27,161 nt of DNA. It comes from a virus. The stretch spans positions 1-27,161 of the IMG/VR virus record IMGVR_UViG_3300027708_000254; one strand, 5' to 3'. Of this stretch, positions 21,509 through 27,161 are shown piece after piece (position 1 is the stretch's first letter; every line of letters begins with the position of its first letter). The position numbers were made by a program, and so were the translations under genes. A model generated the notes under the pieces. The model made no database searches, had not been told where the DNA came from, and saw only the letters and a program-made list of their open reading frames with translations.

Positions 21509-21987
21509 TTTAATAATTTTTTAACCTCTGCATCATCCATGCCACGCATTAGTGCAAGTTCTTTAAATTCAGCATCATTCATAAGCTCTGCAAGTAATTC
21601 ACAATCTGCTTGTTTTTTTGCAGGATATAAATCTAATAAGAATTTTACTTTTTTATCAGAACTATTACCGGGTTTCTTTTTAAAACCAATCCATTCATGA
21701 TAGTGAATCTTTTTACTTTCGTGCCCGCACATGGCCAGCAACATCCATAACAATTTAGGATGCTTTTGCAACAAGTTCCAATGTTTATTAAAATACTCAT
21801 TAACAGTCAACAGATAATGTTGTTGTAATTCAACACTGCTAGTCTTTACATTACTGATGTAACGATTCATTATGAAGAATTCGCTTTTAAGAGCTTTACG
21901 TTGCTCGTCGTCCAGCTCGTCCCACAGCCCGATATACCCGCTATCTACTGCGGCCATTACTTCTTTAATCGCTAGTTTTTCTGCCAT
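21505..21987 (-). CDS. 62: Probable gp62-type clamp-loader small subunit, 160 aa
   Basis: In T4, gp62 with gp44 loads the sliding clamp gp45. The pattern here fits divergent gp62 forms: an N-terminal FFIMNRYISNVKTSSVELQQ, then NEYFNKHWNLLQKHPKLLW, a basic loop (WIGFKKKPG), DKKVKFLLDLYPAKKQADCE and a C-terminal repeat of acidic and leucine residues ending DDAEVKKLLK. The match is by overall order rather than a strict motif, so I am only moderately sure. gp44, gp45 and gp43 are not in this window. It overlaps the oxygenase gene by 23 bases and the zinc-finger gene by an ATGA. Confidence 0.55.
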   Translation of the reverse strand: MAEKLAIKEVMAAVDSGYIGLWDELDDEQRKALKSEFFIMNRYISNVKTSSVELQQHYLLTVNEYFNKHWNLLQKHPKLLWMLLAMCGHESKKIHYHEWIGFKKKPGNSSDKKVKFLLDLYPAKKQADCELLAELMNDAEFKELALMRGMDDAEVKKLLK

Positions 21988-22606
21988 CTGATGCCTTTGG
22001 AATTAATACTGCGTCGAATGCCATTACAGTCCTGTTACCAGTACCTTGCCACGGATATACTAGATGCGAAACATAACTTGGAAATATTAAAATATCTTTT
22101 TCTTCTGGACGATAGCACCATCCGTCTTGCAAAATAAACTTGGTGACATCTTTTTCTACTGGAAATTTAAACAAAATATTGTTGTCAATTTTTGTGCTGT
22201 TATCGCTTAGTGCTGGAGTTTCTAGATACATGTTGCCTGAAATGTGCCCGGCTGGATGATTGTGCATGGCTTGATATTGTCCTGGACTTTGCTTAATAGT
22301 CCATATACTGGTAACTTTAACATCTACATAATCCATATCAGGAAGCATACTTTGCGTTTTTACTTGTTGGATATATTGATTTAAATAATCTTCTAAAAAT
22401 TCTACTAACCAATCGACTTCTATTGTTGCATCGTTAGGTAAGACTTGTATCTGTTGGCCTCCGCGTACACTCAAATCTTCATTACCTGCATCATTTAAAT
22501 CAGTACGCTCGTGAAGTTTTTCAGCTAATTTTTTAACTTTTTCAAAAGTATCATCAGGCATTTTATCGATGCCCATAATCAATGGATTAAAAAATGCATA
22601 TTTCAT
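21965..22606 (-). CDS. 2OG-Fe(II) oxygenase, putative phage type, 213 aa
   Basis: The catalytic core is typical of a phage-borne 2OG-Fe(II) oxygenase group (2OG-FeII_Oxy_5-like): SIWTIKQSPGQYQAMHNHPA, GHISGNMYLETP with H115 and H117, then DILIFPSYVSHLVYP with H181, and NRTVMAFDAVL with R192 as the probable 2-oxoglutarate contact. The N-terminus MKYAFFNPLIMGIDKMPDDT is a helical lid. Many T4-like phages carry several such enzymes; substrates are mostly unknown. Start and stop overlap both neighbours in the uvsW operon. The second oxygenase-like gene, at 2762, is not obviously a close copy. Confidence 0.85.
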   Translation of the reverse strand: MKYAFFNPLIMGIDKMPDDTFEKVKKLAEKLHERTDLNDAGNEDLSVRGGQQIQVLPNDATIEVDWLVEFLEDYLNQYIQQVKTQSMLPDMDYVDVKVTSIWTIKQSPGQYQAMHNHPAGHISGNMYLETPALSDNSTKIDNNILFKFPVEKDVTKFILQDGWCYRPEEKDILIFPSYVSHLVYPWQGTGNRTVMAFDAVLIPKASDGRKTSD

Positions 22607-22896
22607 TGTACTTTATCCTTGCTCAATTTGTATATCATTATAGCACGATCTAATGCCTTTTGTAAAGTGATATTGGTTTTCGCTTCACGGTGAATTTCAC
22701 CCCACATCTTGCTTTCCAATATATGTTCGTGTAACGGTCTGCCGTCACCAGTGCGTGGATCAAATTTCGGATTGTCTTTGTTGTAATCCCAACCCGCTAC
22801 TTTTCTGGTCATAGGATCTGCTCCAAATTCTCGAGTGTATACTACATTGTCCACCCGTTCGTGTATAAGCGTTACGCCTGGTTTGAGATCGCCCAT
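22603..22896 (-). CDS. Conserved-looking small protein, 97 aa
   Basis: The sequence MGDLKPGVTLIHERVDNVVY, TREFGADPMTRKVAGWDY and the end ALDRAIMIYKLSKD are of a type I associate with marine T4-like phages, and I know no function. It is mixed alpha/beta, with no membrane segment. It overlaps the oxygenase start by ATGA and follows the 168-aa gene by one base, so it is part of the uvsW operon. Confidence 0.75.
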   Translation of the reverse strand: MGDLKPGVTLIHERVDNVVYTREFGADPMTRKVAGWDYNKDNPKFDPRTGDGRPLHEHILESKMWGEIHREAKTNITLQKALDRAIMIYKLSKDKVQ

Positions 22897-22897
22897 A

Positions 22898-23404
22898 TTA
22901 TAATATCTTACTCAAATCAATAATTTCGCTTTGTCTGCTAATTTCTTTGCAGAAATACACACAGTCTGGTTTATCACTGTTTGATAATGGGGTAGCTAAC
23001 AGTTGATTGTTTTTCATCTTTGGAAAGTACCATTTGACATCATTATAAAAATTTACAATCTCAATTTTCTTAAACTCTACTCTAAAACTGCTTAACGGAT
23101 TAAAGCATAACGCTTCAAAACCTCGGTCATTTAAGCTGGTCAATGGGAGAATTTCAATGTCACAACCGCTTGAACTGTCTCCCACTGCTATGTGCCAATC
23201 TATCGGCATGGTGACCTGCTGTCCACCTATATTAAGCACCATAGCAGGAGCATTGAATGACTCTAAGAATATCAATGGCATAAAGAAAAAATCTGGTTCT
23301 TTGGGATCACTGTTATCTAGCACGGCAAATCTACATTCCTCATCTACTTCCTCTGGGAGATTATCCAGTAAAAATGTTTTGTTCTCTAATGTTAATATTT
23401 GCAT
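22898..23404 (-). CDS. Conserved-looking hypothetical protein, 168 aa
   Basis: A soluble, beta-rich protein: PDFFFMPLIFLESFNAPAMV, GGQQVTMPIDWHIAVGDSSS, IEILPLTSLNDRGFEALCFN, FNPLSSFRVEF, VKWYFPKMKNNQLLATPLS. The motif DVKWYFPKMK and the PLTSLNDR stretch look conserved. No catalytic motif is recognised. It starts six bases after the uvsW stop and ends one base before the 97-aa gene, which suggests a role tied to recombination or replication. Confidence 0.75.
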   Translation of the reverse strand: MQILTLENKTFLLDNLPEEVDEECRFAVLDNSDPKEPDFFFMPLIFLESFNAPAMVLNIGGQQVTMPIDWHIAVGDSSSGCDIEILPLTSLNDRGFEALCFNPLSSFRVEFKKIEIVNFYNDVKWYFPKMKNNQLLATPLSNSDKPDCVYFCKEISRQSEIIDLSKIL

Positions 23405-23410
23405 AATTCC

Positions 23411-24874
23411 TTATCGTTGCCAATCCGTTTTTTCAATAGTAAACGGATACTTGGCGTCCTTGTAAAATTTCTTTCTTTCTGTAAGATGCCGTTTTGCATA
23501 CTTACAGGTACTGGTTATGTCCCAGATTTGTACGAAGTCCTTGTCTTCTGCTTTTCGAATACCTCGCCCAATGCTTTGTATAACTCTGACAAAGCTCTTT
23601 CCGGGCTCAAGAAGAACCATATTAAAAATACGGGGGATATTAATACCCACAGCGGCCACACCAAAAGTCGCCACAATAATCTTGTTATCATTCGTTTTAA
23701 TTTCGTCATATTCTTCTTTTCTATCTTTGGTCTTGACCTCGCCCGAGATAAACACTGCCTCTGGTATTTCATTGATAATAAATTTGCCTGAATCAATTCT
23801 ATTCACTAGAACTAACGTATTGCCTGATTGGGATATTGTTTTAATTAGTTTGCTTAGATAAATCATTCTGTCTTCGTCTGTGACAAGATACTTTAATTCT
23901 TCAGGATAACTGCTGAATTCTTTCAAGTCCATTAACTGCACAACTTTGACATGGCAATCACTTAGTACACCTTTAGTCTGTAACTCGTGTGCTTGTATGC
24001 TGTGAATTACCGGACCAAGACTTGCAAAGATAGCTTCAAATTCGTGTGCTTCTTTGGGAACAGTTCCTGTTAGACCCCAGCGGATTGGAGCATTGCATAG
24101 GTTCTGTGTGAGCAAATTCTTCAGCACTTCTGCCTTGGCCATGTGTACTTCGTCAACAATTACAGTTTTGACTCCGTCAAGGAATTCTGCCAGTGTCACA
24201 ATGTCATGTTCTTGATTCTTTGATTTCTTATCCAATATATTAAGGCTCTGCCACGTGCAAATCGTATGCGTTTTATTGAGGTCCTTCCTGTCGCCATAAT
24301 AAACTCCTACATCTAAACCACAGTTGATAAAATCTTCTTCTGTTTGTTCTACCAAGCTCTTGTTGGGCACGATTGTGATGGTGCGACCAAAGTTTTCGCA
24401 CAGTTTACTCAGGGTTGCAGTGATAATTGTCTTACCAGCGCCAGTAGCTACTTCCTGCAAAGCCTGGGGATTTTTAAGAAAATTGTTAATTACGTCTAAT
24501 TGATAATCGCGTAACTTGATAGGCTGTCCTGCTTGCTGATGTCCGACAGGCCAGCAACGTTCTCCCCAGAAATCCTCAGTCACTTCTGGAAATGCCAGAT
24601 TGATTGGGTCTCTTAGGTCTTCCACTTCCTCTAGAGAAATTCCCATGCTATGTAGTATTTGCATGACTTTTTCTAGCTGGTTCAAATAACCGTTACCACC
24701 CAGTCCGAATAGACTTACAGTACCATCCCATCGACCCAATTTGTATGCTGGATGATATCGTGCGTAGGGTGCAAAAAATTTAAATGCGTTTGCTAATTTC
24801 TTTCGTGCGTCTAGCTCAAGACCTTCTATCTTGATGTTGACTTCATCTTTTATGACTAATTTTACAATGCCCAT
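23411..24874 (-). CDS. uvsW: UvsW-type SF2 DNA/RNA helicase, 487 aa
   Basis: In T4, UvsW unwinds R-loops and branched DNA, helping the change from origin- to recombination-dependent replication. The N-terminal ~100 residues form the small substrate-binding domain (FFAPYARYHPAYKLGRWDG). The helicase core has the Q-like RDYQLDVI, Walker A ATGAGKT (143-149), the DEVH box (241-244), WGLTGT (motif III), then LVNRIDSGKFI, ATFGVAAVGINIPR and QSIGRGIRK (motif VI). The length is close to T4 UvsW (503 aa). It overlaps the upstream unknown gene by 13 bases. Confidence 0.95.
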   Translation of the reverse strand: MGIVKLVIKDEVNIKIEGLELDARKKLANAFKFFAPYARYHPAYKLGRWDGTVSLFGLGGNGYLNQLEKVMQILHSMGISLEEVEDLRDPINLAFPEVTEDFWGERCWPVGHQQAGQPIKLRDYQLDVINNFLKNPQALQEVATGAGKTIITATLSKLCENFGRTITIVPNKSLVEQTEEDFINCGLDVGVYYGDRKDLNKTHTICTWQSLNILDKKSKNQEHDIVTLAEFLDGVKTVIVDEVHMAKAEVLKNLLTQNLCNAPIRWGLTGTVPKEAHEFEAIFASLGPVIHSIQAHELQTKGVLSDCHVKVVQLMDLKEFSSYPEELKYLVTDEDRMIYLSKLIKTISQSGNTLVLVNRIDSGKFIINEIPEAVFISGEVKTKDRKEEYDEIKTNDNKIIVATFGVAAVGINIPRIFNMVLLEPGKSFVRVIQSIGRGIRKAEDKDFVQIWDITSTCKYAKRHLTERKKFYKDAKYPFTIEKTDWQR

Positions 24875-26073
24875 GTACTAGTGGCCCATCCGGTGTTGTT
24901 GTCAAATATACTTGGTTTATCCGAGTATGAAATAATTAAATCGCATCGATTGCTGTATACAGCAGACTTGCTATGACGCAAGTTACTACCTAGTACTATA
25001 ACACTTTTCGGTGCCCAATTGCAATCTTTTAGAAAAAATTTGGGTAATTTTCCGGCTTGTATTCCGGCTATATTCGTGTCACTATTCAATGGTGCATTGT
25101 AATGATTGTCTTGTATAAACGAATTAAAAATCTTACCACCTGTATCATTTTGCAGTCTAAAGTAAATTCCTACTCCTTTGGAAATTTCATTTTTTTCCAG
25201 GGAAATTTGAAGATTTTGTAAATTCTTGGTACAAGACTCTGCGTTATGGCTGTCAAAAATTACTAGCAATGGTAAACGATTTAGTTCTTTTAAACTACCG
25301 ACAACATCGACCAACGAACGAGTATTTGAATCGATCCATACCTTTTGCTGTGTTCTGCCCACTATTAAATTTGTCAAATTTTCGGTATTTTTCTCGGTTT
25401 TTTTGGTCAAAAAGTGATATCTTGTTTTTCTATCTCGAACCAGTAATTCGTTGTTTAAATTTTCTTGACCAATGTCTGCTGTCAATGCATCTTTGATCAA
25501 AGAATACAAATCTTCCCCGAAAAAGAATTTTTTGCACTCTACGTCAAACCGCCATTTTTTGATAATTTCGTAAAAATCGGTGATTTTTTGGTCGAAATCG
25601 AATTTATGCGGTTTTAACAAATCTATTATACCGACTATATTTTTTTCACTCAGATCAATGCTATGAAGTTTAGTGTTATGTACTGTAATGCCACCTTCTA
25701 TGACTTTTCCAAGTGATTGCAGAGATTTTCTGACCGCACCGTTAGGGGCAAATTCGATAAAAATTGCGGATTCTTTATCTTTTAGTGTTTTTATATAAAC
25801 TTTTTTGGTAGTATCAACTGCACGAAATCTTTTTGACCAACTGGGAGAAATTAAAATATTTTTGATGTCAGATTCGATGGTTAAAAAGCTATCACTATAT
25901 TGAGTAAGTAGTTTTAATAATAAACGACTTTGATTTTCGGTGATAAAAACCGGGGTTGATACCGCAGTAGTTAAACTGCGTAATACTCTGGAATCTCGCG
26001 TAGGAATAAATTCTTCTATCGTCGGATTAGTATGAGAGGTTATTTTTAAAAGTAAGTTATCTACAGTTGTCAT
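24862..26073 (-). CDS. Unknown protein at the head of the uvsW operon, 403 aa
   Basis: The first gene behind the promoter at 26081-26108. The sequence shows no clear family motif. The C-terminal part has an alternating strand and helix pattern (QKVWIDSNTRSLVDVVGSLK, LPLLVIFDSHNAESCTKNLQ, PKSVIVLGSNLRHSKSAVYS, CDLIISYSDKPSIFDNN), suggesting a Rossmann-like or helicase-like fold without a Walker A. Lysines and asparagines are frequent. Its 13-base overlap with uvsW and first place in the operon suggest a partner in recombination or replication. The ATG at 26073 is fixed by the promoter seven bases upstream. Confidence 0.75.
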   Translation of the reverse strand: MTTVDNLLLKITSHTNPTIEEFIPTRDSRVLRSLTTAVSTPVFITENQSRLLLKLLTQYSDSFLTIESDIKNILISPSWSKRFRAVDTTKKVYIKTLKDKESAIFIEFAPNGAVRKSLQSLGKVIEGGITVHNTKLHSIDLSEKNIVGIIDLLKPHKFDFDQKITDFYEIIKKWRFDVECKKFFFGEDLYSLIKDALTADIGQENLNNELLVRDRKTRYHFLTKKTEKNTENLTNLIVGRTQQKVWIDSNTRSLVDVVGSLKELNRLPLLVIFDSHNAESCTKNLQNLQISLEKNEISKGVGIYFRLQNDTGGKIFNSFIQDNHYNAPLNSDTNIAGIQAGKLPKFFLKDCNWAPKSVIVLGSNLRHSKSAVYSNRCDLIISYSDKPSIFDNNTGWATSTWAL

Positions 26074-26080
26074 ACTTTAT

Positions 26081-26108
26081 ATTATACAGTAAAGATTTTA
26101 TAAGTCAA
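26081..26108 (-). promoter_or_regulatory. sigma70-like (early) promoter for the uvsW operon
   Basis: On the minus strand TTGACT (26108-26103), a 16-base spacer and TATAAT (26086-26081), then seven bases to the ATG at 26073. AAAAAGG precedes TTGACT, as AAAGG precedes TTGACC at 18062. A transcript from here would be almost leaderless and could cover nine or ten genes down to 19285. Confidence 0.82.
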
Positions 26109-26125
26109 CCTTTTTGCTGAATAAT

Positions 26126-26881
26126 CTAATCCTGACGTTCGATGTCGGATTCTTCGCATATTTTACCATATTGTACTTCTACAATTTTGCATGGCTCGTC
26201 GTACGGGTTATAAATTCTGTGCCAGTCATTAATTGGAATGACCAATTGACTATGTGTGGATAATTCTACTGTGGGTAACATGTATCCGCCATTCATGCGT
26301 TGTTCCACAGCACATTTACCAGAGGTAACGTGCCAAAATTCATGTCTAAATTTATGTCGTTGTAAACTTAAACTGCATCCTGGATTAACTGTAAGTTCTT
26401 TGACTTTAGTGCCATCTACTTCATGTAATACCCGATAGTAACCCCACGGACGTTCTGTTTTAGGTGCTTTCCATTCATCTAAAATCCAACTACTGCTGTT
26501 TGCTTTATTATTTCCACCAATGCCAAATTTGAATAACACATCAGGAATTAACATTTCTGGAATATTAGTGGCATTACGATCTCCACCGTTGGCAAAAATA
26601 ATTTGTGCTTTAGGGTAAAGTTGTTGTACGTTTTTAATTGCTTCAGTAGCAGTATTATCATCGTCATTAAACAAGATAACACCGTCTACCATTTTAAGAT
26701 TTTCTATAATACTGACACGTTCATGACCTGGCATAAACGCCCGGCCTTTTTTACGTTCTAACCATGCATCGCTATTAAGCCCAACAATTAACTTGTCGCC
26801 AAGTGTCTTAGCTTCTTTAAAATAAGATATATGCCCGTTGTGTAATGGATCAAATCCACCGGTAACTAATACTATTTTCAT
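26126..26881 (-). CDS. Cytidylyltransferase-like / cupin (mannose-6-phosphate isomerase-like) fusion, 251 aa
   Basis: Residues ~1-130 are a nucleotidyltransferase of the HIGH superfamily: GGFDPLHNGHISYF with HNGH (14-17), LIVGLNSDAWL, and a later GGDRNATNIPE, closest to glycerol-3-phosphate cytidylyltransferase or the RfaE C-terminal domain. Residues ~140-245 are a cupin like the C-terminal part of type II mannose-6-phosphate isomerases: ERPWGYYRVLHE, VNPGCSLSLQRHKFRHEFWH with H176, H180 and H184, and WHRIYNPYDEPCKIVEVQYG. The fusion suggests a sugar-nucleotide pathway, but no substrate can be given. It overlaps the upstream partial gene by ATGA and ends just before the uvsW promoter. Confidence 0.88.
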   Translation of the reverse strand: MKIVLVTGGFDPLHNGHISYFKEAKTLGDKLIVGLNSDAWLERKKGRAFMPGHERVSIIENLKMVDGVILFNDDDNTATEAIKNVQQLYPKAQIIFANGGDRNATNIPEMLIPDVLFKFGIGGNNKANSSSWILDEWKAPKTERPWGYYRVLHEVDGTKVKELTVNPGCSLSLQRHKFRHEFWHVTSGKCAVEQRMNGGYMLPTVELSTHSQLVIPINDWHRIYNPYDEPCKIVEVQYGKICEESDIERQD

Positions 26882-27161
26882 AAACTAGCATCTTCCATAC
26901 CAGCAGTACGCAATTTAATTACATTGGATAACTGCCATTGTTTAACATCTAAACCTTTAGTAATACCCAACCATTTATTGCGTAGTAGTGCAAACTCGTT
27001 GATAATTTTTTCAAAATCTACAACGTCGGCTTCGCCTTCTACAAACTTTTCACAGTCTCTAGATGACAAAGCTCGTTGATAGTTTTCTAAATATTTTCTA
27101 AAATGCTGACTTTTCAAGCGTCTAAGTTCAATATGCAAATACTCAAGGATAGCTTCAATTT
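26878..27161 (-). CDS. Helical protein of unknown function, N-terminus cut by the window edge
   Basis: The frame is open to the right edge, so the true start is outside the window. A TTG at 27138 is an alternative internal start, but the frame continues upstream as IEAILEYLHIELRRLKSQHF without a break. The protein is highly charged and helical, with conserved-looking FALLRNKWLGITKGLDVKQW and IKLRTAGMEDASL at the end. No family is recognised. The TGA overlaps the fusion gene start as ATGA. Confidence 0.7.
   Translation of the reverse strand, partial: IEAILEYLHIELRRLKSQHFRKYLENYQRALSSRDCEKFVEGEADVVDFEKIINEFALLRNKWLGITKGLDVKQWQLSNVIKLRTAGMEDASL

Noticed and set aside
23399-23861. Plus-strand frames of 130 and 114 codons opposite uvsW
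   Set aside because: The minus strand holds the conserved helicase motifs VI and IV-V here, so these frames are shadows.
1-27161. tRNA or rRNA genes, integrase, transposase or att sites
   Set aside because: No cloverleaf-like stretch in the short intergenic gaps and no recombinase motifs in any frame were found. All gaps between genes are under 200 bases.

Overview
The window looks like part of the genome of a T4-superfamily myovirus (marine or freshwater, pelagiphage/cyanophage-like). The evidence is a set of T4-type replication and recombination genes (gp41 helicase, gp61 primase, UvsW helicase, a probable gp62 clamp-loader subunit), very long tail-fibre/structural genes, T4-type late promoters (TATAAATA or close variants) and tightly packed genes with ATGA stop/start overlaps. 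The DNA is AT-rich and I see no host housekeeping genes. Both ends of the window cut through a gene.

Layout. (1) Positions 1-3564 are an accessory block of small genes on both strands: a secreted protein (cut by the left edge), three late genes on the plus strand (two substantial), a small gene pair on the minus strand, a 2OG-Fe(II) oxygenase-like gene, and a 23-codon gene that I read as pqqA, the peptide precursor of the cofactor PQQ. A strong bidirectional terminator closes the block. (2) Positions 3604-13278 are minus-strand virion adhesion genes: a small gene, a 2308-residue repeat-rich structural protein, a GNVTGN-repeat fibre, a YHYH-domain protein and a fibre with an Mtd-type N-terminus. 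(3) After a second terminator, 13381-18026 carries a late virion-type gene and then gp41, a NodU-type carbamoyltransferase, a 37-aa gene and gp61 primase. (4) Positions 18066-19288 hold two divergent late genes. (5) Positions 19285-26073 are one long overlapping minus-strand operon behind a sigma70-like promoter: a conserved unknown, UvsW, two unknowns, a 2OG oxygenase, a gp62-like protein, a zinc-finger-like protein, a small protein, an SGNH hydrolase and a very small DnaE-like polymerase palm protein. (6) Positions 26126-27161 hold a cytidylyltransferase-cupin fusion and a partial unknown gene.

How the parts fit. Host-type promoters (TTGAC[C/T] -35 boxes) drive the replication operons and late TATAAATA-type promoters drive the virion genes, giving the usual early/late split. 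Several host-type promoters lie only 5-7 bases before the ATG, so their transcripts should be nearly leaderless. Three late proteins share a short N-terminal helix ending in (I/L)-x-E, like T4 capsid-targeting peptides cut by the prohead protease, and two of these then carry a peptidoglycan-binding-like domain. They are candidates for proteins packaged in the head and ejected into the host. The carbamoyltransferase, sugar-nucleotide-type fusion protein, SGNH hydrolase and two oxygenases suggest a small-molecule or glycan-modifying set.

The most striking item is the intact PqqA, with the Glu15/Tyr19 pair that is joined in PQQ synthesis, a strong ribosome-binding site and its own terminator. 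By inference it points to a host that makes PQQ, for example a methylotroph using PQQ-dependent methanol dehydrogenase. The host is not shown by the sequence.
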